DNA from: Cokeromyces recurvatus
Taxonomy: Eukaryota > Mucoromycota > Mucoromycetes > Mucorales > Mucoraceae
Reading direction: 5' to 3'
Length of the DNA: 64,000 nt
Assembly: GCF_025118155.1 (NCBI RefSeq)
Contig: NW_026251391.1
Coordinates: forward strand, 871,501 to 935,500
The position numbers and the translations under genes are program-made. The notes under the pieces are model-generated. The model had not been told where the DNA came from. It ran no database searches and was given only the letters and a program-made list of their open reading frames with translations. Below, piece after piece: positions 36,101 to 48,104 of this stretch (position 1 is the stretch's first letter; each line of letters opens with the position of its first letter).

Positions 36101-36220
36101 TCTTCTTCAGCTACGCCTACTATACCTGAAAATAATGCAAATCCAAACAGCAATGCTGGAAAGATCGGTAAAGACGGTTATCCCTACGAAGCTTTACTTG
36201 ATTTCACAAAGTATACATAA
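30810..36220 (+). CDS. TSC2: Tuberin homologue (TSC2), RapGAP-domain protein, with an apparent one-base frameshift
   Basis: Exon 1 is 30810-33060 and exon 2 starts at 33208. Tuberin is the GAP subunit of the TSC complex, which switches off the GTPase Rheb and so restrains TORC1. The N-terminal helical-repeat region (from RARSSI-like start through RHGVFEFMLACIIG) matches the tuberin N-terminus; a Gln-rich run encoded by 34056-34140 interrupts the middle. The C-terminus is a Rap/Ran-GAP domain: KIGVLYVGKGQTKEVDI, GTIQRLHGRTGNTGGLD and HIGNDYVSIVYNDSG, which carries the Asn-thumb residue. Exon 2 does not read through. The frame entering at 33208 must change to the next frame before about 33300, most simply by one missing A in the A(7) run at 33279-33285. 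Full length would be about 1750 aa, near human TSC2 (about 1800). A sequencing error, true mutation or alternative acceptor near 33272 are all possible. Confidence 0.92.
33077..33130. repeat. T(54) homopolymer in the TSC2 intron
   Basis: Fifty-four consecutive T, the longest run in the window, lie inside the single TSC2 intron, 16 bases after the donor. Confidence 0.9.
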
Positions 36221-36412
36221 CAATAAAGATTTGTTCATATATCCCCTTTAATTTTTTTTTTATTTTTTGGTGGTTTTATTTATATACATTCCCTTTTTTT
36301 TTTTTTTTTTCTTTTATATTCATGTGTAAATCAATAGAAAAGTTTTAAAGAATGTACAAAATTAAACAAGGATTTTTTTTTTTTTGTTCAAGCCATAAAG
36401 CATACCCGCTTT

Positions 36413-36413
<1 letters not shown>

Positions 36414-36458
<45 letters not shown>
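36414..36458. repeat. A(45) homopolymer
   Basis: Forty-five consecutive A between the convergent TSC2 and Mgr2/ROMO1 genes, followed by AAAAT repeats to about 36505. Confidence 0.9.
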
Positions 36459-36461
<3 letters not shown>

Positions 36462-36507
36462 TACAGAATAAAAAAAAAAAAAAATAAAATAAAATAAAAT
36501 AAAAATA

Positions 36508-36972
36508 TTACTTTTCTTTATTTTCTTGATGGAATGCAGATTTATTCTCACCAAATCGATGGTTATTAATGATAACAGGCAAATTCATATTAGGTGTTTG
36601 AAACCTGCTTTCAGATCGTACAACAGATCCTATCGCTACATGAGAAGAAAATATACATTATTGAATATACAATTTTACATTTCTAAACATTGAATTTCAT
36701 TAAAAAAAAAAAAAAAAAAACTTACACATGAAAAAACCAAATGAAGCTGCTGACCCAATCATGTACTTACTAAGCATTGTAATAGGACCTTTGGAGCCTG
36801 ATCCATACCTAGACAAATATTAAGCACTCTTTTAATACTGGATTCATAATCTTACGATTTTTATTTTATACCTCATAAGACTTATAGACCCAAAAACAAA
36901 GCCAATACATAAACCAACAGTGCCACCCATCATTGCGCCCATTTTCATTTTATCAAAAGTTGAAGGCTCCAT
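36508..36972 (-). CDS. MGR2: Mgr2/ROMO1 family mitochondrial inner-membrane protein
   Basis: Minus-strand exons 36972-36872, 36808-36726 and 36635-36508 join to 104 codons (103 aa). Mgr2/ROMO1 is a subunit of the TIM23 presequence translocase that gates lateral release of proteins into the inner membrane. The family core is clear: MKMGAMMGGTVGLCIGFVFG, then RYGSGSKGPITMLSKYMIGS, then AASFGFFMSIGSVVRSE, giving two glycine-rich helices in a hairpin. The splice joins restore the conserved RYG and MSIGS motifs exactly. The tail after RSE (about 30 residues) is polar and variable. The upstream frame stays open for 77 codons but without an ATG in this family's position, so the chosen start MEPSTF gives the usual size. 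Confidence 0.93.
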
Positions 36973-38150
36973 TTTCCCTTTTTTATTATTAATATTATTA
37001 TTATTATCTGATAATACTTGGGTGAATAAATAAGAATATATATCTATTTCTGTACAACAAGGGTTAAAAGGTATAAGCAGTATGAAAATGAATGCCAATT
37101 TCCTGGATTTTTCTTGTAAGATTAATTTGCAACAGTAGTAGTGGTAAATAGTTTCAAACTCAGTATATCGTGCATTTGGCAAGCCAACATGAAGTGTAAG
37201 CAAAATTTGAATATGTCATCATTACTTTTATAATAATAAACGCAAAGGAGCATTCTTCTTTTTTGAAAAAAAAAATGTTCGAAACATTAATGTTAGTAAT
37301 TACTAAATATATATTTTAGAAAAAATATAGCTATTTACATCTATTTCACCTAAATAATAACCTATTGTGAAGTCGTAATGTTCTTCTGTAAAGATGAAAA
37401 AAAAAACACACAGTTTTCGTTAATTTATAATGAGATAACACAAGGCCATCAAAGATATATATGTGTGTACATAGGGATAATCAAATTATCTTCGTAATAA
37501 ATGCTATTAGTGAAGTAATAATAAAAAGAAAACTTCTATCACCCCGTCAGCTTCTTTTCCATAGTTTGTATGTTAGCTTCTCTATATTATATGGATGTAT
37601 CATTTGGTTAATAATTCTCTCCAATCTAGATTCACTTCTGATGTACTAACTACTCAGACTCTCTTCTTTTCTTTATAAGCTCATTTTATATATTTATAAA
37701 TAAAAGTACTCTTTTATCGTACTGCACATGAAAAAAACTAAATACGGAAGTTAAAAAGACTTCGGGCTATATTTTAGTTTAAGATTAATATTTGAAAAAT
37801 AAGTTTAGAAGAGAAGCACAAGCTTTTTTTTTTTTTTTTTTTTTTGTTTACATAAGCTAATGGATATCTGTAATATGCGAACTTTCAGACAATCCCATAC
37901 CTCCCATTTGAATATTCTTGATTTTTTAACTACATTTACTCTTTTTGTTTTATATATACATATTTATATATTACATAATATTTGACATATAGACAATTTG
38001 GTCAAATAGAAATTTCTTTTAAATAACACAAAATTGGTAATAAAAAATGGTACACAAATTTAATTCATTATAAATAAATATTTATATTTTAAAGGGGAAA
38101 GAAGATATTCTTTCTTTTCTTTTCTTTCTTTCTTCTCTTCTTCTTATAGT
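36973..38150. other. Divergent intergenic region
   Basis: It lies between the Mgr2 and P4-ATPase starts and should hold both promoters. No additional gene is supported: a 62-codon frame at 37461-37649 has no motif. A pyrimidine-rich CTTTC tract at 38111-38147 immediately precedes the flippase ATG. Confidence 0.55.
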
Positions 38151-41100
38151 ATGTCTTTTTCAAAGTTACTTGAACACTTGAAATCAAATACAAATCGATT
38201 TTTGAAAACAGAGAAAGGCCAATTAAATAAAAAATCTACTAAAAGTTTATTTCCAGATACTTCAAAAGAAAGGCGTACTATTTATGTAAATGTCGATATT
38301 CCACCTGATAATTTAGACGAATATGGTCAACCTACTACAACTTATATCTCTAATCGAATTAATACAGCAAAATATACTTGGTATACCTTTCTGCCAAAAA
38401 ATTTATTTGAACAGTTTCGTGGAATTGCAAATCTTTATTTTTTATTCCTAGTTATCCTTCAAATGTTTCCTCTCTTCAGTACCACAGCCTCCCCGGTATT
38501 AGTAGTGTTACCTTTAGCTGCTATATTGATTTTAACAGGCGCTAAAGATGCTGTAGAAGATAATAAACGACGTCAAACAGACGAAAGCGTTAATAAAACT
38601 GTAACATATACACTATCAGATTGGAAAAACGTCAATATACCTGTATATAAAGTTGCAAGGTGGAAACGAGTCTTATATTCGATAAAGAGGTTCCTTTCTT
38701 ATCGAAAATCAGACGTATCGTCAAAGATCAATATCACTATAACGGATACGGATTCGAGCTATCGACATCCATTACCTTCTGTCACATCAACATTAAAGAA
38801 TACAATCAAATCTACAGCCTCTCTTCCAAAGATAATCTTGTTAAAAAGGAAACATATGCCTTATCGACCTGGTCAATTACCACATTCTGTCTTACCATCT
38901 AATGTAAAAGATGAAAACGAAAAGAAGAGACCAACATCAGTTCGTATACCTTTAGATAAAGGATGGAAACCTACATTATGGGAAAATATAAAAGTCGGTG
39001 ATTTTGTCTTTCTTCGTAATGACGATCCTATTCCTGCTGATATAGTCATCCTATCAAGCTCAGAACCTGATGGGCTTTGCTATGTTGAAACGCAAAATTT
39101 GGATGGTGAAACTAACTTGAAAATCAAAAGATCACTTCAAGCCACAAACATACTTAGCACTCCTGAAGATTGTAAAAATAGTAAATTCTATATCGAAAGC
39201 GAACCTCCGCATGCTAATTTATATTCCTATAATGGTGTCTTGAAATGGAAGATTGATACCATACACACAAAAGAAAAATTAACTGGAGATGAAGGATTTA
39301 GCTCTACTACGATAACTAAGGATGAAGATGAAATGGAGTTGGAAACAATAAATGAAATATCAAATCTATACGATGATGAAATAATATCAGAAGTATCTCA
39401 CGAGAAAACAGAAGCAATCACAGCAAATTCAACTTTATTGCGTGGCTCTGTCTTAAGAAATACAGGCTGGGTTATTGGTCTTGTCTTATTTACGGGGAAT
39501 GAAACAAAAATTATGCTTAATTCAGGGAAAACGCCAAGTAAACAAAGTAAAATGGAAAAAGCTACAAATCCATTTGTAAGTGTGTATTTATTTATTCATG
39601 TATTTTTTTTTTTTTGAAAGACGAAAATGTATATTTATTACACATCTATTTTTAGGTTATTGTTAATTTTATATTATTATTGATCTTGTGTTTAATATGT
39701 TCTATTGCTGCAAGCATAATTTATAATAAGAATTATTCTTCTGCAAGTTTTTTTGAAAGCAAAGATGCTGAAAGTGGAGCTATGGAAGGATTCATTATGT
39801 TTTGGTAAAGAGGTAAAAAAATAGCAGATAATATGATATGGAGCACTTATCCTGGTATCTAAATAGGACAACATTAGTTATTTATCAAAATATCATACCC
39901 ATTTCTTTATATATTTCCGTCCAAATCGTCAAAACTGCAGCTGTAAATATAAAGTCTTTTTCCTATATCATTATCTTTTTTTTTTTTTTTTTTTTTTTTT
40001 ACATAACTCATATTCAAAATTAGGCTTACTTTATTCATACAGATATTGATCTTTATAATGAGAAACTTAATCAACCCTGTATACCTAAAACTTGGAATAT
40101 ATCTGATGACCTCGGACAAATAGAATATATTTTTTCTGATAAGACAGGCACTCTTACACAAAACATTATGGAATTTAGACGATGCACTATTAATGGTATC
40201 TGTTATGGCTTAGGTGAGACAGAGGCATCTATTGGAGCCAAGCTAAGAGACAATAAAGATGCATATACCCCAGAGATTGATATTGATAAGGCACGAGAAG
40301 AAATGTTACAAAAGCAAAGTGAGCTCTTTGACCACAAATATGCCAGCTCAAGCTCAACTTTTGTGGACCCACAGTTATTTGATGACATTAGTGCTCAGGA
40401 TGAACAATCACAAAATATAGTTCATTTCTTTTCAGCATTGGCATTATGTCACACCGTTATTCCTGAAATACCTGATGAGTCTGCTCCAAATGTGATTGAA
40501 TATAAAGCTCAATCTCCAGATGAAGCCGCTTTAGTAGCGACTGCTCGTGATATGGGATTTACATTTGTAGCCAGAGAACAAGATAATGTAATGGTTGATA
40601 TTATGGGTGAGCTACGTTCTATGGAATTGTTGCATGTTTTAGAATTTAATTCAACAAGAAAGCGTATGAGTATTATCATGAGATCACCTCAAGAGGGTAA
40701 AATCATACTACTTTGCAAAGGTGCTGATTCTGTCATTTATGAAAGGTTATCCACTGGTCTTGAGAGTTTAACAGATGAAGCCAGTAAAAATCAACTAAAA
40801 GTAAGAGAAGAAACATTACAACATTTAGCTACTTTTGCTAACGAAGGTATATATAAAAAAAAGAAAGAAAATGGAATTACACATTCTTTTTTATTATTAT
40901 TATTATTATTTATTTTTAAGTGAATAGCTTATTTGACATGTATTTTTAGGTCTTAGAACATTGTGCATCGCTAGTCGTGTTATTGATGAAGATGAATATC
41001 AGAAATGGGTCATACGTTATAAGGCGGCATCCAACAGTATTAGTAACCGTGACGAACAGATTGAAAGTGTATGTGAAGAAATCGAAAAATCATTGACATT

Positions 41101-41839
41101 AATGGGCGGCACTGCTATTGAAGATAAACTGCAAGAAGGTGTCCCTGATACCATCGCTGTCCTTGCAGAAGCTGGTATAAAAATTTGGGTACTTACTGGT
41201 GATAAAGTTGAAACAGCTATTAATATTGGTTTTGCTTGCAATCTACTTACGAAAGACATGCTATTAATTAGCGTGAATGCACGAGATGAAGGAGAAACAA
41301 AGGAACAATTACAAAAATCGCTAGATGAAGTAGAAGAAAAATCCAAGATACAAAAGTGTGCCTTAGTAATTGATGGTGAGTCCTTAAAGTTTGCATTAGA
41401 AGACCCTTGTAATCAAGTCTTATTAAAGCTTGGAGTACAATGCTGTGCGGTTATTTGCTGTCGTGTGAGTCCAATGCAAAAAGCAAAGGTAGTCAATCTT
41501 GTTAAAAAGGGTCTAAAAGTTATGACTTTAGCCATTGGAGATGGAGCCAATGATGTTTCGATGATACAAGCGGCAAACGTTGGCATAGGAATATCCGGGG
41601 AAGAAGGAAGACAAGCTGTGATGGCATCTGATTATGCAATTGCCCAATTCAGTTATTTAAGTAAATTATTATTAGTACATGGCCGGTGGTCATATTTACG
41701 TACATCAGAAATGATCATGACTTTCTTTTACAAAAATATTATGTGGACTTTAGTATTATTCTGGTATCAATTAATATGCGGGTAAAATAAAATTTAGCCA
41801 TGTGTACGTATGTTATATTCTATAGATACTAATTTTTTT

Positions 41840-41894
<55 letters not shown>

Positions 41895-43493
41895 TTTACT
41901 GGTACTATGATGTTTGATTATTCCTATATCACTTTATATAATCTTGTTTTTACATCTTTACCGTGTATCTTTGCAGGTAAATATAGACGATTATTTTACA
42001 TATTATATATCTTTGTACTAACTATTATTAACATAACAGGCGTATTTGATCAAGATTTGAAAGCAGAATACTCTTTCAAATTTCCTCGGTTGTATTTAAT
42101 GGGTATTCGAAATGATAAATTTACGCCCACTATTTTTTTCCTAACCGTTTTTGATGCTATTTATCAATCTGCTGTTTGCTTTGGATTGCCGTACATGATG
42201 TTCATAGGGCCAAAAATGAGTAGTAATGGTTATGATACTGAAGGAGTTTTCGAACTTGGTACATTTATAGCCGGTATTGCAGTTGTTGTAGCTAACATTC
42301 TTGTCGGTCTTACGATCTTCAGCTGGACCTGGATTATGATTTTATGCATTATTATTTCTTGTGCAACTTTCTTTATCTGGACTGGGATTTATTCTAATAT
42401 CATGACATTTACATTCTATGGTGAAGCCATTCTATTTAGTGAAGGAACATTCTGGCTTTGTCTTATTTTGACTTTTATTGTTTGTCTATTGCCCAGATTT
42501 ATCGCAAAGTATTATTTACAGACATACTATCCCTTCGATAATGATATCATTAGAGAAATTGTTCTTTGTAACTGCTCTAAATTTGATGAAAATAGTAAAT
42601 CCAGAAAAAGATATGATACAAAAGGCTTAGAGGAAGAGGAAGAGATACCTATTAACATGATGAGAACAAGATCATGTGTATCTTCTTCAGATCAACAAAA
42701 CTATAATCAATCCTATGTTTCTGATGAAGAGGATATATATGAAGAAGATTATGAACTTAAGAAGAAGCAGAGGAAACGTAGTCGATTCGGTTTGCGTCGT
42801 ACTTTGGCTACTAAATTTGGCAATAGCGAAATTATGAATATGAAAACTGGTAAAAGAATGTCATTTACAGGTTTTGCTTACTCTTCAGATGATAGTCATG
42901 TTTTTGATGAATATCGAAAATCTGTGTATCGCACAAATACTATTGGAAGTACTCTATCACGGTCTAGTTTCAAATCTCAATTATCTATGGTAAGCTTACC
43001 TGAAGGAAAGGAAAATGGTTATTGTAGAATTAGCCAAGATTGGATGCCTATAAATAAACTTCGTCTTCGACATTATGGTACAGAACCTGCTTTGTTTTCT
43101 CCAAAGAAGCAAACGAATACTTTTGGTAGAAGAATGTTAAATGTATTGATGAAAAATCGAATAACAAAGCATCAATATAGAGAAGAAGAAGAAGAAGATA
43201 AATCTGCAATTATTACAAGAAAATCTTCCGTAGATTCAAGCCAACTTGGTAATAGTCATATTTTATTGCCTTTAATAACGAATCAAAATGAAGACTTTGT
43301 AACACCTTCACCTTCATCAGAAAATATGACAACATACCAAAGTATTACAAAAGCTGAGCCTATTAAATCCTCTTTTCATCATCAATATCATCAAAGCAGC
43401 CATAATAGTGCTACTCATAAAAATGAACAATCTCATTCACACTCCCCTAGTCCATTAGATTCAGCTTCGTCCTTTCCGCCTACTCATTATTAA
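38151..43493 (+). CDS. P4-type ATPase, phospholipid flippase
   Basis: Exons 38151-39575, 39656-39804, 39867-39942, 40024-40846, 40950-41781 and 41894-43493 join to 1635 codons (1634 aa). P4-ATPases move phospholipids from the outer to the cytosolic leaflet of plasma or Golgi membranes, usually with a Cdc50 partner. Visible signatures: the start of helix 1 [20 protein letters not shown], the actuator [12 protein letters not shown], the PISL motif in helix 4 ([10 protein letters not shown]), the phosphorylation site DKTGTLTQN with Asp589, [11 protein letters not shown], the hinge [18 protein letters not shown], and [21 protein letters not shown]. Ten helices are expected. A long cytosolic tail (about 370 residues) holds GFAYS near residue 1428, like the tail motif that autoinhibits ATP8A proteins, and acidic and Ser-rich segments. 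A 95-residue basic insert (about 170-265) precedes the actuator motif. Overall closest to the Dnf class. Confidence 0.95.
41842..41892. repeat. T(12)A(39) tract in intron 5 of the flippase gene
   Basis: Twelve T followed directly by thirty-nine A, running up to the acceptor AAG. The T and A parts can pair in the transcript. The intron has almost no conventional polypyrimidine tract beside the acceptor. Confidence 0.85.
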
Positions 43494-44740
43494 TATAGAT
43501 TGAAATATACATGTATACCAAGCGTTTTTTATTATTATTCGCCTTTCTGATAAATAACTAGACAATTGAAATTAATAAAATTAAACAGAAGAATGTCTGA
43601 TCTAAACAATATAGACAGTAAACTTAAAATTAATATAATATTTAACTTTGCATTTATCTTTTAAAATAATCCTTTTTTTTTTTCATTATATTTAATGAAT
43701 AGTTCATTTATTGCTAAACAGATTGGCTTTATTTGCTTCAACTAGTAATAGCTTTCCCTTTCAAAGAATTACTTTAACTTCTATCCTTTATTGAAACGTA
43801 ATGAGTTTTCATGACTAAAATTATGTATATAACTGATTATAGTAGGTCAAAACACTACATTGAGTTAAATATTCAGGCAATATTATTATTTTTTTTTTAT
43901 CAATCCATGAACTCAAAATTAGATGCTACCAACAATGTATTAAAATAACAATTGCACACGGCTAGCTCGGCTAGAAAACATCAAACGATAATGTTTAAAA
44001 ATGATAATAAATTTATAAAATATAGATATAGTTATATGTAATATTTTGGTAGTCAGTCGTTGCAAGATAGGTATATAATTTTCATATTTTAGTAAAAGTG
44101 TGAGGAGGGAGTTTATGACTGAACGACTGCCAATAAGTAGTACTATATAGAAAACAACGTTATTCTATGAAGCAGGCTTTGCTTATATTCTACAACAAAG
44201 TTTTCTAATATCATCTTTTTTTTTTTTTCCTTGTAAGACCAACAAATGATTTTTATTCATATAATCAATTGTCAGAACCAATAACTTATTGAAATTGTCA
44301 TATTCAGGTATTTGAACGCAATTATTCTTTAGATCACATATAAGGATAATGAGTAGACAAGTAGCGAGCGATATCACTGAAGCAAAGTATGAGCAAGAGC
44401 TCACTTAGATATCAAAAGAATACTAGTTGAAGTAATAGCGTAGGATATATTATGGCAAATTCATTGTCTGCATAAATCATAATTAAATTTTGAGACAGTG
44501 TCTGGCTTGCGATTATTGCTTTTAATACAAGCATTTCTCGGTCAACAATCAAAATCAATCAATACAGCACTGACTTCAATATTAAATCCTTTTTCTTTTC
44601 TAAAATATAAGAATAAGGATGAATAATTGACTTAACTGCTTTTCATAAGCAAAAATAACGATTACAAAATACATCATTGTCTTGTTTAGAAGCATTAAAT
44701 ATTTTTGTGTATTTAAAGATTATAAATTGTTTATATGATG
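43494..44740. other. Gene-free convergent intergenic region
   Basis: It lies between the 3' ends of the flippase and rhomboid genes. No coding frame is supported; a 73-codon minus-strand frame at 44183-44404 lacks an ATG and a motif. Confidence 0.55.
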
Positions 44741-45763
44741 TTATAATCTCCATCTACCAGCTCTTAATAAAGGTCGTACCCTGAACAACCAATAAGCAGC
44801 TCCATAAGCAGCTCCACCTAAATGAGCTGCACTATCTACTATTCCGGTCTATATTATAGATAAATGAATTTCGTACTATATAATATATAAGTATATGCAT
44901 ATTAACTTACATTTAATGTCATTTCTTTATATATATCATAAGCTGCAAACAAGCCCACAACAGCTATTGCAGGCATAGGTACAATAAAGAAAACTAAAAA
45001 TGTTGTCTTTGGAACTATAATTACATGTTAGCAAAAAAAAAAAAAATAAGCATAAGATAGCATAAATATATACTTACATGCACAAGCAAAGAAAGTAGTA
45101 ATACCCATAATAGAACCTGTATAATTTTGTAAGTATTTTAATAAATAGATACACATTCATTTTACCTGAGGCGCCCATAGATCCTTTAGTTATTATTTGT
45201 TTATCGTTCTTATCTGACAACAGGGGTCGAATATATTTTTTAAATCCAATACTTATAATTGAAGAAGCTAAACCAGCACCAGCATAGAGTAATAAGAAGC
45301 GAGATGCCCCAATAGCTTCAATTACACCTTGACCTATACTATAAAGAACAAACATGTTTATTCCAAGATGGTCCAAAGATTTATGTGAAATACATGAAGT
45401 CAATAATGTATGATATCTTCCATTATGAATAGCCTCAGATGAATTAACAAAATTCTTAACCATAAAGTTAAGCCAATTAGCATCACCAAATTGTTTATAT
45501 GAGCTGAAAGAATATTGCCATAATAAAAAGACACCAACATTAGTACCGATGACGGTCCAAAGTACTTTATTAGGGTCTGTATTATTTATAAATCGTTTAA
45601 TGGGATTATTTTGTAGAAAAGATTTTTGTTCAGTTAAATTATAATAATGTGGCCGGACGTAGGCTCGTGTATTTATCTTTATAGGTGCTGATAAATATCG
45701 CTGGGATATACTTCTTAGGCTTATACTTCGATGAGTATTGCTTAACCCAACTAATAAATGCAT
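44741..45763 (-). CDS. PCP1: Mitochondrial rhomboid intramembrane protease (Pcp1/PARL type)
   Basis: Minus-strand exons 45763-45166, 45116-45078, 45014-44911 and 44848-44741 join to 283 codons (282 aa). Pcp1/PARL cleaves membrane segments of mitochondrial proteins in the inner membrane. The N-terminus is rich in Arg, Ser and His (SNTHRSISLRSISQRYLSAP) with few acids, as expected of a matrix-targeting presequence. The core shows TSCISHKSLDHLGINMFVLYSIGQGV, then the catalytic GSMGASGSIMG with Ser199, and the catalytic His in AHLGGAAYG (His256). The PARL-type layout of one extra N-terminal helix before the six-helix rhomboid core fits (VLWTVIGTNVGVFLLWQYSF). The active-site motif is split by an intron right after the Ser codon, and the join is exact. 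Length is slightly shorter than yeast Pcp1 (346). Confidence 0.93.
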
Positions 45764-45935
45764 TATAAAATTTATTTATTTATATAAAAGAAATACACTT
45801 CTCTAATAAAATTTACAATGACAATCAAACCTATTTTATAGGCGGTTATGCACGTGATAAAAATGTATTCATACACACACTCTCCTTTTTTTTTTTTTTT
45901 TTCAACGAACAAGAAACTTTATAGCGACAAAAGCG

Positions 45936-45936
<1 letters not shown>

Positions 45937-45968
<32 letters not shown>
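45937..45968. repeat. T(32) homopolymer
   Basis: Thirty-two consecutive T in the divergent promoter region between the rhomboid and phosphatase genes; several A and T runs of 14-18 bases flank it. Confidence 0.85.
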
Positions 45969-45969
<1 letters not shown>

Positions 45970-46157
45970 TTAACCAACAGCATCTTCATTAGAAAGGAAA
46001 AAAAAAAAAAAAAAGAAAGAAAGAAACGGAGATACACATCTTTTAGAAGAAGACTATTTAAACTAGAAAACGAGAAAAAAAAAAGATTTACCCTTTTTTA
46101 TTAATTCAGTATAGATCGTTTAAATTTCAAGCCTTTTTACTTTATTTTATTTTAACA

Positions 46158-46749
46158 ATGTCACAAGTAGAAAGCTTAGATGAATCAAAAAATAAAAGTT
46201 TAACTTTGACTCATAACAACTCTTCTTCAGAAATAAAGAAAGGTAAAGTATTTTCATTTATGTTTGTAGGACAAAATAAATAACATCTCTCGTAAAGGAA
46301 AAAAGCAGCTTGATCCTGAATATGTAAAATCACCTTTACCGCCTAATAAGATTAATCGACCATCTTCAACAACAAGTAGACATGGCAGCAGCACAGGTTC
46401 AATGAAGCCAGTTCATAAAAATGGATTTCTGTCTTTATTACTATGTTGTACAGTAGGTGCAGGTTCTTTTCTCGATAATAGCGACAAATCATCAATCAGT
46501 AAAAAGAATAGTAGCAGCCTCAGTAATAACAATAATAATCAACAAATTAAAGAGAAGACAGATGATAAAGTTACTTCACCTGTTCCCGCTATTGTTACTG
46601 ATCTAACTGAATTAGATAACTTGTCTTCCTCTTCTTCATCTGCGGCCAATAATAGAGTGGAAGTAGACGAACCTAATAATAATAATAATAATAATGAATC
46701 CGCTTCTCCTTTATCTCTTCAATCCCAAACTTCTCCCGTTGTAAGTTTC

Positions 46750-46780
<31 letters not shown>

Positions 46781-47596
46781 TTTTGTTAGTCAGTAGGTTA
46801 ATTTAGGGAGGAAAATCCGTATATATATAATGTATAGGGACCTGTTGTATGGTTATTACCGCCATTAGCAAATGAAGATAGGCAAAGGAAATGCCTCGTA
46901 CTTGATCTTGACGAAACATTAGTTCATAGCTCATTTAAGGTATTCCTTTTTTTTTTTCTTAATAACGTTACATGTTAAAGTAATACAAACATTTATTTAG
47001 ATTATTCCTAATCCTGATTTTATTGTACCTGTGGAGATTGATAATCAATATCACAATGTATATGTACTAAAACGTCCTGGAGTGGATGAATTTATGCGTA
47101 AAATGGGTGAAAAATACGAAATTGTAGTATTTACCGCAAGTTTAGCTAAGGTAAAAGAAAAAAAAAGTGAAATACATATATAATAACCCCCACTTTTTAA
47201 GTATGCGGATCCAGTATTAGATATGTTGGATATACATGGAGTTGTTAAGCATAGATTATTTAGAGAATCATGCTTTAATCACAAAGGAACTTATGTGAAG
47301 GTAAACAAAAATAAAAGATTATGTTATACAATAGCTAATTATGTATGCATACATTTAAGGACTTGTCACAATTAGGAAGAGATCTTGCATCAACATTAAT
47401 TCTTGATAATTCGCCAGCAAGTTATATCTTCCACACAGCAAATGCAGTACCTGTCTCAACATGGTTTAATGATCCTCATGATACCGAATTAACTGATCTT
47501 GTTGCCTTTTTAGAGGATTTAACTGTTGTAGATGATGTTCAGCTTGTGTTGGATAATGTTATAGATCGTAATTTTACTGTGTCATCTAAAGCTTAA
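46158..47596 (+). CDS. SCP/Psr-type HAD-family Ser/Thr phosphatase
   Basis: Exons 46158-46242, 46298-46740, 46838-46939, 47001-47150, 47202-47300 and 47360-47596 join to 372 codons (371 aa). The catalytic domain begins [15 protein letters not shown], where Asp199 is the nucleophile and Asp201 the acid/base of the DxDxT motif. It continues [26 protein letters not shown] and ends [21 protein letters not shown] with the second Asp pair. This is the small CTD-phosphatase-like class (Psr1/Psr2, SCP, Nem1). The N-terminal part is Ser/Asn-rich and disordered and holds [16 protein letters not shown]. The paired Cys there resembles the acylated membrane anchor of yeast Psr1, which acts in stress and salt signalling at the plasma membrane. 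The exon 1-2 acceptor (CGTAAAG, 46297) is the only one I found keeping the frame and is less sure than the others. Confidence 0.9.
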
Positions 47597-48012
47597 TAAT
47601 ATTTCCTCTTTATTTAATACCCCCTTTTATTACATTATAAGAAAAAAAAAAAGCAAGCAAAGGAAACTTTATCCTTACTTATCCAAATATATTTATTTTT
47701 TTGTTAATTGGAGGTTTTATGAACCCCATGCTCACTCTCTCTATCCCTTCATTCTTAATTAATATATTATATTTGAATATAGTGTAACGTTCAAAAAGGT
47801 TGATTTTTTATTTATTACATGTGGGGAACTTCTTTGAAAAAAAGCCGTGTTGAATAATTTTTTTTTTCTTCAGAAAGAGACAACTGCAATCCCATAACTC
47901 TATTTTTAATTACTTTTTATTTAGAACAACAAAAGGCTGCCGTACTTTAGAAAAAATGCTAATATACTCTATATACATGTATAACACAAAGGTACAGCCA
48001 GTACGATGGATA

Positions 48013-48104
48013 TTGTCGCCAATTAACAAATATTTGTCGGAAATTGAGAAACAATTGTCGCAAAAGAAATTTCAATTTGTCGTTTTAGGAAAAGCGTATT
48101 GTCG
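48013..48104 (+). repeat. Periodic TTGTCG array at the transposon left end
   Basis: TTGTCG occurs at 48013, 48034, 48055, 48077 and 48099, giving steps of 21, 21, 22 and 22 bp; the bases between are variable and A-rich. The same period and core appear at 25435-25566. In transposons, arrays like this near an end usually bind the transposase. Confidence 0.85.

Noticed and set aside
37461..37649. 62-codon frame between Mgr2 and the flippase
   Set aside because: Lies in a divergent promoter region, with no motif.
44050..44130. CAGTCGTT/AACGACTG inverted pair
   Set aside because: Only 8 bp with a spacer of more than 50 bases; expected by chance.
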